Source of the DNA: Mycolicibacterium chlorophenolicum
GTDB lineage: Bacteria; Actinomycetota; Actinomycetes; Mycobacteriales; Mycobacteriaceae
Direction of reading: 5' to 3'
Assembly (NCBI RefSeq): GCF_001044235.1
Contig: NZ_JYNL01000064.1
Span: 62,001-126,000 of the forward strand
DNA length: 64,000 bases
Shown: piece after piece, positions 28,643 through 38,655 of the stretch
How positions within the stretch are numbered: the stretch's first letter is position 1
Layout of the letters: each line of letters opens with the position of its first letter
Translations under genes and position numbers: made by a program
Notes under the pieces: model-generated
Told to the model about the DNA's origin: nothing
Database searches by the model: none
Seen by the model: the letters and a program-made list of their open reading frames with translations, nothing else

Positions 28643-30583
28643 CTATCCGCCGTCGATGCGGCGCGCTCCCAGCTCGCTCTGCAGCAGTTCCAGCGCAGCC
28701 TCTTCCGGGTCGCGCCGGGGCGCGGCCGGGTCGACGTTGCCGGCCTCGGCGAGCATGCTCTCCTCGTCGTCGCCGTCGGGGGGCGGGGGCGGTTCATCGG
28801 GGAGGCGCCGCGGCTCGGCCGCTGTGGGCGCTGCTGCCGCGGGCGCGGTGCCGGTCTCGCAGCGGATGTTCCAGTTCACCCCGAGCGCATCCTTGAGGGC
28901 CTCGCGGATGACGTCGGCGTTGCGCGCCTCGGTGAGCCGCTTGGCCAACGGCGCCGATTCGTGGCTCAGCACCAGGGTGTTGCCCTCGACGGCCCGCACG
29001 ATCGCACCGGCGAGCATGACCTCGGTGGTGCGGCTGCGCTCGCGGACCTTCTCCCGGACGGTCGTCCACATGCTGCGCACCGCCGCGGCGTTCGGCTCGC
29101 CGGCGGCGACCGCGGCGGCGGGGGTGACCGGGGGCGCCTCGACCGCGGGGGCGGCGGGCGGCCGCACCGGCGGCGGTGACGGGGTCGGTTCTGCGGCAAC
29201 GGGTTTGGGCGCCGGAGCAGGCGGCGGTGCCGGCGTCGGAGTGGGAGCCGGTGCCGGAGCAGGCGGCTCGGGCGCCGGCGGGGGCGCGGGCGTCGGCTCA
29301 GGCGCGGCCGCGCGCGTGGGTTCGGCGGCCGGCTCGGCGGCCCTGGTCTTGCGGACGTACTGCTTGACCGGGGCGGCAGGCCGCGCGGCGCCGTTCTCGT
29401 CGGCGGGGATCGACATGTCCAGCCGCGTCTCGATGCGCTCGATGCGCTGTAGCAGCGCGGCCTCGGTGTCGCTGGCCGAGGGCAGCAGCAGCCGCGCGCA
29501 CACCACCTCGAGCAGCAGCCGCGGCGCCGTCGCACCGCGCATCTCCCCCAGCCCGGCGTGCACCACCTCGGCGTAGCGCGTCAGCGTGGCGGTGCCGATC
29601 CGCGCAGCCTGCTCACGCATCCGCTCCAGCTCGTCCTGCGCTCCGTCGACCACACCGCGCGCGACCGCATCGGGCACGGCCTGCAGCACGATCAGGTCCC
29701 GGAACCGCTCCAGCAGGTCGGTGGCGAAGCGGCGCGGATCGTGGCCGGCGTCCACCACACCCTCGACCGCACCGAACAGCGCGGCGGCGTCCCCGGCCGC
29801 CAGCGCGTCGATCGCGTCGTCGATCAGCGCCACGTCCGTGGCGCCGAGCAGTGCCAGCGCCCGCTGGTAGGCGACGTGGCTCGAGCCTGCCGAGTCGGTG
29901 TGAGCGCCGGCGAGCAGCTGATCGAGTACCGACAGCGTGTCGCGCGGGGAGCCGCCGCCGGCGCGGATGACCAACGGGTAGACCGCGTCGTCGACGTCCA
30001 CGCTCTCCGACGCGACGATCTTCTCGATCAGCGTGCGCATCGTGCGGGGAGCCAGCAGCCGGAACGGATAGTGGTGGGTGCGGGACCGGATGGTCGGCAG
30101 CACCTTCTCCGGCTCGGTGGTCGCGAACACGAAGATCAGGTGGTCGGGTGGCTCCTCGACGATCTTGAGCAGCGCGTTGAAGCCCGCGGTGGTCACCATG
30201 TGCGCTTCGTCGACGATGAAGATGCGGTACCGCGACTGGGCCGGCGCGTAGAACGCGCGGTCGCGCAGCTCACGGGTGTCGTCCACGCCGCCGTGGCTGG
30301 CGGCGTCGAGTTCGACGACGTCGACGTTGCCGGGACCGTTGGGGGCCAGCGCGACGCACGAATCGCAGACCCCGCACGGCGTCGCGGTGGGCCCCTGCGC
30401 GCAGTTCAGCGACCGCGCCAGGATCCGCGCCGACGAGGTCTTGCCGCACCCCCGCGGCCCGGAGAACAGGTAGGCGTGGTTGATGCGCCCGGAGTTCAGC
30501 GCCACAGACAGTGGCTCGGTGACGTGTTCCTGGCCGACGACCTCTGCGAACGTCGCCGGTCGGTACTTACGGTAGAGAGCCAC
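28643..30583 (-). CDS. dnaX: DNA polymerase III gamma/tau subunit
   Basis: 646 residues, the clamp-loader ATPase. AAA+ motifs: P-loop FSGPRGCGKTSSARILARSL, FIVDEAHMVTTAGFNALLKIVEEPP, VFATTEPEKVLPTIRSRTHH. A Cys zinc site is in LNCAQGPTATPCGVCDSCVAL. The middle (about 420-500) is a Pro/Ala-rich linker (repeated PxPAP), and a C-terminal domain with REALKDALGVNWNIRC binds the polymerase. I see no frameshift site for a separate gamma, as expected in mycobacteria. It lies upstream of the aspartate aminotransferase region on the same strand. Confidence 0.97.
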   Translation of the reverse strand: MALYRKYRPATFAEVVGQEHVTEPLSVALNSGRINHAYLFSGPRGCGKTSSARILARSLNCAQGPTATPCGVCDSCVALAPNGPGNVDVVELDAASHGGVDDTRELRDRAFYAPAQSRYRIFIVDEAHMVTTAGFNALLKIVEEPPDHLIFVFATTEPEKVLPTIRSRTHHYPFRLLAPRTMRTLIEKIVASESVDVDDAVYPLVIRAGGGSPRDTLSVLDQLLAGAHTDSAGSSHVAYQRALALLGATDVALIDDAIDALAAGDAAALFGAVEGVVDAGHDPRRFATDLLERFRDLIVLQAVPDAVARGVVDGAQDELERMREQAARIGTATLTRYAEVVHAGLGEMRGATAPRLLLEVVCARLLLPSASDTEAALLQRIERIETRLDMSIPADENGAARPAAPVKQYVRKTRAAEPAAEPTRAAAPEPTPAPPPAPEPPAPAPAPTPTPAPPPAPAPKPVAAEPTPSPPPVRPPAAPAVEAPPVTPAAAVAAGEPNAAAVRSMWTTVREKVRERSRTTEVMLAGAIVRAVEGNTLVLSHESAPLAKRLTEARNADVIREALKDALGVNWNIRCETGTAPAAAAPTAAEPRRLPDEPPPPPDGDDEESMLAEAGNVDPAAPRRDPEEAALELLQSELGARRIDGG

Positions 30584-30610
30584 GCCGAAGAGGCTACCGA
30601 CCCCGACCGA

Positions 30611-32089
<1,479 letters not shown>

Positions 32090-32103
32090 CTACCATGGCC
32101 CGC

Positions 32104-32189
32104 GGAGGATTCGCCTAGTGGCCTATGGCGCTCGCCTGGAACGCGGGTTGGGTTAACAGCCCTCAGGGGTTCAAATCCCCTATCCTCCG
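32104..32189 (+). tRNA. tRNA-Ser (GGA anticodon)
   Basis: An 86-nt class II tRNA. Acceptor GGAGGAT (32104-32110) pairs with ATCCTCC (32182-32188), discriminator G at 32189. The D-arm, anticodon loop CTGGAAC with GGA (32138-32140), a long variable arm (GGGTTGGGTTAACAGCCC region) and TTCAAAT T-loop are visible. CCA is not encoded. Adjacent to the divergently transcribed 4.5S RNA. Confidence 0.95.
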
Positions 32190-32259
32190 CACTCGGCCCG
32201 GGGTGCGATCGGCTGACGACTCGCACGGTCGCACCCCGGGCACAGAATCGAGGAGGAGT

Positions 32260-33030
32260 ATGGGCCGCACCGTCGCGGTGGTTTGGCACGCGTCGTTCTC
32301 CGTCGCCGCCGGTGTTCTCTACTTCTTTTTCGTCCTCCCCCGCACCCCCGAGCTGCTGGGCGACACCTCGCACACGCTGGGCACGGTGGTGCGCATCGTC
32401 ACCGGCGCGCTGATCGGGCTCGCCGCGCTGCCGGTGGTGTTCACGCTGCTGCGCACCCGCCGACCCGAATTCGGCGTGCCCCGGCTGGCGCTGCGGCTGC
32501 GGACCACGTCGATCGCGCTCCATGCGCTCGCCGGTGCGCTGATCATCGGCGCCGCGATCGCCGAGATCTGGCTGTCGCTCGACAGCGTCGGGCCATGGCT
32601 GTTCGGCATCTACGGCGCTGCCGCGGCGATCGCGCTGCTCGGAATCCTGGCGTTCTACCTGGCGTTCGTGGCCGAACTGCCGCCCCCGCCGCCCAAGCCG
32701 CTCAAGGTCAAGAAGCGCACGTCGCGCCGGCGCGGCCGGAAAGCCGCCGACGACGACGAGACCGCTGCCGAGGAGACGGAGACCACCGAGTCGGCCGCGA
32801 CCACCGAGGTCGACGAGACCACCGGGGCGGATGAGACCACCCAGGCCGACGAGACCGTGACGCCGACGGCCGAGGCGGACACCGAAGACGACACCGAGGA
32901 CGACTCCGAGGACGATGCGGAGCCCGATTCCGACGCCGGTGGCAAGCTGCAGAACAGGCGCCCGACCGGCAAGGGAACGCTGCTGAGCCGCCGCAGACGC
33001 ACCCGCGGCGGCGTCGCGGTCGAGGACTGA
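32260..33030 (+). CDS. lucA: LucA (lipid uptake coordinator)-like membrane protein
   Basis: 256 residues. Four N-terminal membrane helices (ASFSVAAGVLYFFFVLP, IVTGALIGLAALPVVFTL, IALHALAGALIIGAAIAEIWL, LFGIYGAAAAIALLGILAFYL). A cytosolic tail follows: a Pro/Lys-rich part (PPPPPKPLKVKKRTSRRR) then a long Glu/Asp/Thr-rich acidic run. The position after the aspartate aminotransferase and 4.5S RNA fits Rv3723 (LucA), which stabilises Mce transporters in M. tuberculosis. Start ATG 32260 after AGGAGGAGT. Confidence 0.85.
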   Translation: MGRTVAVVWHASFSVAAGVLYFFFVLPRTPELLGDTSHTLGTVVRIVTGALIGLAALPVVFTLLRTRRPEFGVPRLALRLRTTSIALHALAGALIIGAAIAEIWLSLDSVGPWLFGIYGAAAAIALLGILAFYLAFVAELPPPPPKPLKVKKRTSRRRGRKAADDDETAAEETETTESAATTEVDETTGADETTQADETVTPTAEADTEDDTEDDSEDDAEPDSDAGGKLQNRRPTGKGTLLSRRRRTRGGVAVED

Positions 33031-33077
33031 GCTACCGCCATCTCGTTCGACAGCAGCCCTTCGCACGGCCACTATTG

Positions 33078-34097
33078 ATGGTTATGGGCCCGTTACTCCC
33101 GCTTCGGCTTCTCCTGGTCGCACTGGCCGCGATGCTCGCGCTGGTCGCGCCGGTGGCGCCTGCGCACGCGGCTCCCACTGATCTGCTGGCCGCCTCCGGG
33201 CAGGTGGAGCCGTCCGTCGTGCGGATCGACACCCAGGTGGACTACCAGGGCGTCCTCGGGGCCGGGACGGGGTTCGTCATCGACCCGGCCGGCCAGGTGG
33301 TGACCAACTTCCACGTCGTCCAGGGCGCCGACCGCATCACGGGGACCGTCAACGGCCGCCCCTATCCGGCCGTCCTCGTCGGCTACGACCGCAAACGCGA
33401 CGTCGCGGTGATCCAACTGCAGGGTGCGGGCGGGCTGCCTCCGGCCAACATCGGTGACTCCAACGTCCTCGTGCCCGGTGAACCGGTGGTCGCGCTGGGC
33501 AACGCGTCGGGCACCGACAGCCCGTTGACGCGTGAGGTGGGGACGTTCACCGCGTTCAATCAGACCGTCACCGCGGAGGACTCGCTCACCGGCGCCAGCG
33601 ACGAGATCACCGGACTGATCGAGTTCGCGGCGCCCGTGCGCGCGGGCGACTCCGGCGGGCCCGTCGTCAACAGCGCCGGGCAGGTCGTCGGGATCACCAC
33701 GGCGGCGTCGGTGAACTTCAAGATGGGTCCGGGCGGCAAGGGCTTCGCGATCCCGATCAATGATGCGATGGCGATCGCCAACCAGATCCGCGCGGGCGCC
33801 GCGTCCGACAGTGTCCACATCGGCCCGCCGGTCCTGCTGGGGGTCGGGATCCGGACGGCGCCGCAGAACGAGCCCGGCGTGGTCATCCACGAGGTGCTGC
33901 GCGGCGGCCCGGCTGAACAGGCGGGACTGGCCAACGGCGATCTCCTCGTCGCGGTCGACGGGGTACGGCTGGATTCGTCGAAGTCGTTGCCGGCGGTGCT
34001 GGATCGCCACTACGCCGGAGACGTCATCGAGCTGACGTGGATCGATCGCAGCGGCGCCACCCGGACCGGCAAAGCGGTGCTCACGCCCGGCCCGTAG
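33078..34097 (+). CDS. Secreted PDZ serine protease (PepA/HtrA-like)
   Basis: About 339 residues. Signal peptide (LLLVALAAMLALVAPVAPAHA), trypsin-like domain, then one PDZ domain (GVGIRTAPQNEPGVVIHEVLRGGPAEQAGL). Catalytic triad: His in NFHVVQG, Asp in RKRDVAVIQL, Ser in RAGDSGGPVVNS. It resembles the M. tuberculosis PepA (Rv0125) antigen. Starts at ATG 33078 or 33084; the TTG just before is less likely. Extracellular proteolysis or quality control. Confidence 0.9.
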   Translation: MVMGPLLPLRLLLVALAAMLALVAPVAPAHAAPTDLLAASGQVEPSVVRIDTQVDYQGVLGAGTGFVIDPAGQVVTNFHVVQGADRITGTVNGRPYPAVLVGYDRKRDVAVIQLQGAGGLPPANIGDSNVLVPGEPVVALGNASGTDSPLTREVGTFTAFNQTVTAEDSLTGASDEITGLIEFAAPVRAGDSGGPVVNSAGQVVGITTAASVNFKMGPGGKGFAIPINDAMAIANQIRAGAASDSVHIGPPVLLGVGIRTAPQNEPGVVIHEVLRGGPAEQAGLANGDLLVAVDGVRLDSSKSLPAVLDRHYAGDVIELTWIDRSGATRTGKAVLTPGP

Positions 34098-34112
34098 CCC
34101 TATGCTGAGCGA

Positions 34113-35183
34113 GTGCACAACACCGCTCCCCACCGCGTCGTCCAGTGGACGACCGGGAACGTCGGCAAGAGCGCCGTCGCCGCGATCGCCGCGAATCCGC
34201 AGCTGGAACTCGTCGGCTGCTACGCGTGGTCGGCCGACAAGGTGGGCCGCGATGTCGGCGACCTCGCCGGGATCGCACCCCTCGGGGTGAGCGCCACCGA
34301 CGACGTCGACGCGCTGCTGGCGCTGAAACCCGACGTCGTCGTCTACAACCCGATGTGGATCGACGTGGACGAACTCGTGCGGATCCTCGAGGCGGGGATC
34401 AATGTGGTCGCGTCCGCGTCGTTCATCACCGGGCACAATCTCGGCGACGGACGGGCCCGGCTGGCCGAGGCGTGCCGACGCGGCGGAGCCACGTTGTTCG
34501 GGTCGGGCGTCAGTCCCGGGTTCGCCGAACTGCTCGCGATCGTGGCGGGCACGGCATGTGACCGCATCGACAAGATCACGATCGCCGAATCCGCCGACAC
34601 CACGCTCTACGACTCTCCGGACACCGAACGTCCCGTCGGCTTCGGCGCCGCGATCGACGATCCGAATCTGCCGCCGATGGCCGCGACCGGCACGGCCGTG
34701 TTCGCCGAGGCCGTCGCGCTGGTCGCCGACGCCCTCGGCATCGAACTCGACGACATCACCTGTGTCTCCGAGTACGCCCAGACCACCGAGGACCTGCCGA
34801 TGGCCTCGTGGACGATCCCCGCCGGCCATGTCGCGGGCGTGTTCGCCAGCTGGCAGGGCAGGGTGAACGGCAGGACGGTCATCGACATCAACGTCCGGTG
34901 GAAGAAGGGGCAGACGCTCGACCCGGACTGGAAGCTCGACGGTGACGGCTGGAAGATCACGATCGACGGCCGGCCGACGGTCACCATGAGCGTCGGCTTC
35001 CTGCCGCCGCAGGACATGATCGAGAGCGCCACGTCGATCGAGGACTTCTTCGTGCTCGGGCACATCATGACCGCGATGCCGCCCATCCATGCCATCCCTG
35101 CGGTGGTGGCGGCTGCGCCGGGCATCGCGACCTACACCGATCTGCCGCTGCCGATGCCGCGCGGGGTGGTGCCCACCGGCTGA
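34113..35183 (+). CDS. NAD(P)-binding dihydrodipicolinate-reductase-like protein
   Basis: 356 residues. N-terminal Rossmann motif VVQWTTGNVGKSAVAAIA, then CYAWSADKVGRDVGDLAGI and ALKPDVVVYNPMW. This is the DapB-N-like family present in many copies in mycobacteria. It is not DapB, which is much shorter. Some relatives act in amino-acid or lipid metabolism, but I cannot name a substrate. Start GTG 34113. Confidence 0.75.
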   Translation: MHNTAPHRVVQWTTGNVGKSAVAAIAANPQLELVGCYAWSADKVGRDVGDLAGIAPLGVSATDDVDALLALKPDVVVYNPMWIDVDELVRILEAGINVVASASFITGHNLGDGRARLAEACRRGGATLFGSGVSPGFAELLAIVAGTACDRIDKITIAESADTTLYDSPDTERPVGFGAAIDDPNLPPMAATGTAVFAEAVALVADALGIELDDITCVSEYAQTTEDLPMASWTIPAGHVAGVFASWQGRVNGRTVIDINVRWKKGQTLDPDWKLDGDGWKITIDGRPTVTMSVGFLPPQDMIESATSIEDFFVLGHIMTAMPPIHAIPAVVAAAPGIATYTDLPLPMPRGVVPTG

Positions 35184-35238
35184 GCGCCCGGCGCAATTCG
35201 GTTGCGTCGGCGGCCGCTGATGCGGTGGCATGGGGGGT

Positions 35239-36138
35239 ATGAGCGTGCGCGGCTGGGTGCTGTTCGCCGCGATGAGCCTCATCTGGGGCATCCCCTACCT
35301 GCTCATCAAGGTTGCGGTGGAGGGGGTTTCGGTCCCGGTGCTGGTGCTCGCACGGACCGCGGTCGGCGCTCTGGTGCTCCTTCCGCTGACGCTGCGCCGG
35401 CAGGCGTGGGCACCGGTGCTCGCGCACTGGAAACCGGTCGCCGTGTTCGCGTTCTTCGAGATCATCGCGGCCTGGCTGCTGCTCTCCGATGCCGAGCGGC
35501 ACCTGTCGAGCTCGCTGACCGGGCTGCTGATCGCGGCGTCGCCGATCGTGGCGGCGCTGCTGGACCGGCTCACCGGCGGCGAGCACCGGCTGACCCCTGT
35601 CCGGCTGGCGGGGCTCGGCGTCGGGCTGGCCGGGGTGGCGGCGCTGGCCGGCCCCGAACTCACCGGCGGCAGTGCGTGGTCGGTGACCGAGGTGCTGATG
35701 GTGTCGGTCTGTTACGCGATCGCGCCGCTGGTCGCCGCCCGCTACCTGGCCGACGTCCCGGCGCTTCCGATGACGGCGGCGTGCCTGACGCTCGCGGCGC
35801 TCGTGTACGCCGCGCCGGCGGCGGCCACGTGGCCCGAGGCCGTCCCGGCGCCACGGGTGCTGATCGCGATCGCGGCGCTCGCGGTGATCTGCACCGCGAC
35901 GGCGTTCCTGGTGTTCTTCGCGCTGATCCGGGAGGTGGGCGCCGCCCGGGCGCTGGTGTTCACCTACGTCAACCCGGCGGTGGCGCTGGCGGCCGGGGTG
36001 CTGGTGCTGGGCGAGCCGTTGACGGCGTGGAATCTCGCCGGGCTGGCGCTGATCCTGACCGGGTCGGTGCTGGCGACGCGGCGCGGTCCCGCGGTCAGTC
36101 CGGTACCGCCCGCAGCGTCTGCGCGATCACCTCGATGA
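35239..36138 (+). CDS. EamA-family (DMT) transporter
   Basis: 299 residues, about ten membrane helices in two EamA repeats. Repeat one opens MSLIWGIPYLLIKVAVEGVS; repeat two has EVLMVSVCYAIAPLVAARYL and VFTYVNPAVALAAGVLVLGEPL. Such carriers export amino acids or metabolites. I prefer the ATG at 35239, which has the G-rich site; ATG 35230 is nine bases upstream. The 3' end overlaps the convergent thioesterase by 44 bases. Confidence 0.85.
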   Translation: MSVRGWVLFAAMSLIWGIPYLLIKVAVEGVSVPVLVLARTAVGALVLLPLTLRRQAWAPVLAHWKPVAVFAFFEIIAAWLLLSDAERHLSSSLTGLLIAASPIVAALLDRLTGGEHRLTPVRLAGLGVGLAGVAALAGPELTGGSAWSVTEVLMVSVCYAIAPLVAARYLADVPALPMTAACLTLAALVYAAPAAATWPEAVPAPRVLIAIAALAVICTATAFLVFFALIREVGAARALVFTYVNPAVALAAGVLVLGEPLTAWNLAGLALILTGSVLATRRGPAVSPVPPAASARSPR

Positions 36139-36847
36139 CGCCCTGGGGCTGCTTCTCCAGGTAGAAGTGGCCACCGGTGAACGTGTGCACGGTGCCACCG
36201 CCGGACGTGTGCTCGTGCCAGGCCGAGGCGTCGGCCACGGTGGTCTTCGGGTCGTCGGTCGCGGTCATCACGACGATCGGCGCGGAGATGCCGACGTCGG
36301 TGCCGCGGTGGTAGGCCTGCAGCGCCCGGTAGTCGTTGCGGAACGCGGGCAGGAACGTCTCGAGCATCTCCCGGTTCTCCAGCACCCGCGGATCGGTGCC
36401 GCCGAGTTGGCGCATCACGTCGACCAGTTCACGGTCGTCCTTGTGGTCGCGCTCGTCGCCGTACCGGCTGGGTGCGCGTGCGCCGGAGGCGAAGACGGTC
36501 ACCGGTGTGCGGCCGGTCCGGGTCTCCATCCGGCGGGCCACCTCGAAGGCCAGCACCGCGCCCATGCTGTGACCGAAGAAGGCGACCGGCCCGGCAGGGA
36601 CGGCGCCGAGTTCGGCGTGCACCTGATCGGCCAGGTCGTCGATGGTTTCGACGAACGGCTCCTTGTAGCGGTCCTGCCGCCCGGGGTACTGCACGGCGTA
36701 GACGTCGAATTCCGGCGAGAGCGCCCGCGACAGCGGGAAGTAGTAGCTCGCCGAGCCGCCGGCATGCGGGAAGCACACCAGGCGCAGGCGCGCGGTGGGC
36801 GCGGGGGTGAAGTTGCGGATCCAGGGGCTGCGCTGGGGACCGGTCAT
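36095..36847 (-). CDS. Type II thioesterase (TesA-like alpha/beta hydrolase)
   Basis: 250 residues. VCFPHAGGSASYYFPLS and the nucleophile elbow FFGHSMGAVLAFEVARRM (Ser) are visible; His is in FTGGHFYLEKQ. Type II thioesterases free stalled acyl chains from polyketide or peptide synthases; mycobacterial TesA serves phthiocerol/glycopeptidolipid pathways. No PKS or NRPS is in this window. Start overlaps the upstream gene's stop (ATGA), so it is coupled to the anchored protein. Confidence 0.87.
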   Translation of the reverse strand: MTGPQRSPWIRNFTPAPTARLRLVCFPHAGGSASYYFPLSRALSPEFDVYAVQYPGRQDRYKEPFVETIDDLADQVHAELGAVPAGPVAFFGHSMGAVLAFEVARRMETRTGRTPVTVFASGARAPSRYGDERDHKDDRELVDVMRQLGGTDPRVLENREMLETFLPAFRNDYRALQAYHRGTDVGISAPIVVMTATDDPKTTVADASAWHEHTSGGGTVHTFTGGHFYLEKQPQGVIEVIAQTLRAVPD

Positions 36848-37368
36848 GGTTGCGGCGGCTCCGCGGGAGGCGGCGGTGGTGGCGGTGCGCCCGGCGGTGG
36901 CGGTGGTGGCGGCGGCTCCTCGACGACGCGCAGCACGTTCGCCGACAGCCGCGCACCCGGCGGACCCTCGATCTGGACGTCTTTGTAGATCTCCGCCTTC
37001 TCGCCCTGGACGGTGAACTTGCCCGGCTGCGGCTGGCTGCCACCGGTGACCTCGTACTCCACGGTGAAGGGTGTCTCCGGGAAAGGATGCAGCCCAACGT
37101 ATTTGGGCTCGATCGTGTAGGTATAGACGCACGGGCCGGCCGGGTCGCAGGTCTGGGCGGTGACGGTCACCCCGATGAGGAACTCCTTGACCGTCGGCAC
37201 CGACGGCGGCGGCGGAGCCGGCGGTTCGCGCCGTGGCGCGCTGGCCTGCTGGTCGGATCGGGAGACCAGGACCAGTGACGCGATGCCCACGCCGCTGGCC
37301 AGCACCCCGACGATCGCCAGGGCGGCGAGCAGCTTGCGGAAGGTCACCTGGGCAGGGTAGCGAGTCAC
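36844..37368 (-). CDS. Signal-anchored exported protein with Pro-rich tail
   Basis: 174 residues. An N-terminal membrane anchor (LLAALAIVGVLASGVGIASLVLV) is followed by a Pro-rich linker and a domain of about 75 residues (PTVKEFLIGVTVTAQTCDPAGPCVYTYTIEPKYVG) with two close cysteines. The C-terminus is a run of prolines (EPPPPPPPPGAPPPPPPP). No family recognised. It overlaps the thioesterase start, suggesting a joint operon. Confidence 0.65.
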   Translation of the reverse strand: MTRYPAQVTFRKLLAALAIVGVLASGVGIASLVLVSRSDQQASAPRREPPAPPPPSVPTVKEFLIGVTVTAQTCDPAGPCVYTYTIEPKYVGLHPFPETPFTVEYEVTGGSQPQPGKFTVQGEKAEIYKDVQIEGPPGARLSANVLRVVEEPPPPPPPPGAPPPPPPPAEPPQP

Positions 37369-37604
37369 CGCCGCGTCCCACGCGATCGCCCTCGTCGTGC
37401 ATCGAATCGTGACCGCGCAACCCGATTAGTCGGCCAGGGGATGGGTAGTCCGGTAGAAGCGATGGAGAACAGAGAGTTGGTTGCGTTCACTACTCCACGT
37501 CAGACGGCAGTTGGTGCAACTGTGGTGTTAAGCAGTCAGCATCAGACTGGCCGCCGTCGCATCTACTGTGTGCACAGACGCAGTTCACCTTCTCGGGCGG
37601 ACGG

Positions 37605-38654
37605 TCAGTCCCCCACCCGGTTGCCCTCGTCGTCCCAGTGCTCCGCGACCTTCTTCGACGGCTGCACCCGCGGCGGCTCGCCCGGCATCTTCGGGTAGCT
37701 CGGCGGGTACGGCAGGTCCCCGAGGCCCCGCTCCTCGTCGGCGGCGACCATCTCCAGCAGGCCCTCGATCGACTGGGCCGTGTCGTCGATGCCGGCCCAC
37801 GGATCGGGCCGACCGGCGACGAACTCGGGCACAGTGCGGATCGTGTAATCGTCGGGATCCGCGGTGCGCAGTTCCTCCCATGTCAACGGGGTCGAGACGG
37901 TGGCGATCGGCGTCTTGCGCACCGAGTAGGGCGAGGCGAACGTGCGGTCGCGCGCGTTCTGGTTGTAGTCGATGAACAACCGCTCCCCCCTCTCCTCCTT
38001 CCACCACGACGTCGTCACCGCATCGGGTGCGCGCCGTTCGACCTCGCGGGCCAGCGCGATCCCGGCCCGTCGCACCGCGATGAAGTCCCAGTCGGTGGCG
38101 ATCCGCAGGAACACGTGCACGCCGCGCCCGCCGGAGGTCTTCGGGTAGCCGACCAGGCCGAGCTCGTCGAGCAGCGGCTTGAGCACGTCGACGGCGACCG
38201 TGCGGGCCTCGGCGAAGCCGGTGCCCGGCTGGGGGTCCAGGTCGACGCGCAGCTCGTCGGGATGTTCGGTGTCCGGGCAGCGCACCTGCCACGGGTGCAG
38301 CGTCACCGTGCCCATCTGCGCCGCCCACACGATCGCCGAGGGATGGGTGATCTTCAGCGCGTCGGCCGTGCGTCCGGACGGGAAGGTGACGGTGCAGGTC
38401 TCGAGGTAGTCGGGATGCTTCTGCGGCACCCGCTTCTGGTAGATCTCCTCGCCGGTGATGCCGTCGGGGAAGCGCTGCAGATGCACCGGCCGGTCCCGCA
38501 GCAGCGTCACCATCGGTTCGGCCACGGACAGGTAGTACTCGACCAGCTTGCCCTTGGTGCCGTCCTTGCCCAGCTCCGGGAAGTACGGCTTGTCGGGGTT
38601 GGTCAACCGAACCTTCACCCCGTCGACGTCGAGTTCAGTTGCGGGCGTTGCCAT
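37605..38654 (-). CDS. LigD-like polymerase/primase (PrimPol, PolD1 type)
   Basis: 349 residues. Stand-alone relative of the LigD polymerase domain. LRVDLDPQPGTGF supplies the two metal-binding Asp residues; TSGGRGVHVFLRI carries the nucleotide-contacting His; RLFIDYNQNARDRT the third acid. It makes short RNA/DNA patches in gap filling and base-excision repair. Followed two bases later by ligC, with which it forms the repair pair Rv3730c-Rv3731 in M. tuberculosis. Start ATG 38654. Confidence 0.9.
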   Translation of the reverse strand: MATPATELDVDGVKVRLTNPDKPYFPELGKDGTKGKLVEYYLSVAEPMVTLLRDRPVHLQRFPDGITGEEIYQKRVPQKHPDYLETCTVTFPSGRTADALKITHPSAIVWAAQMGTVTLHPWQVRCPDTEHPDELRVDLDPQPGTGFAEARTVAVDVLKPLLDELGLVGYPKTSGGRGVHVFLRIATDWDFIAVRRAGIALAREVERRAPDAVTTSWWKEERGERLFIDYNQNARDRTFASPYSVRKTPIATVSTPLTWEELRTADPDDYTIRTVPEFVAGRPDPWAGIDDTAQSIEGLLEMVAADEERGLGDLPYPPSYPKMPGEPPRVQPSKKVAEHWDDEGNRVGD

Positions 38655-38655
38655 G

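Noticed and set aside
29158-29300. Antisense Gly/Ala-rich frame with repeats
   Set aside because: It is the complement of the Pro/Ala-rich linker of dnaX; the repeats come from that linker.
28643-30583. Programmed frameshift in dnaX for a shorter gamma protein
   Set aside because: No A-rich slippery sequence is visible; the frame is continuous through the proline-rich linker.
37369-37604. Possible small gene in a less GC-rich 236-base gap
   Set aside because: An 85-codon frame from 37441 overlaps the PrimPol gene, has no recognised family and a random-looking composition. I see no clear promoter or hairpin; nothing is called.
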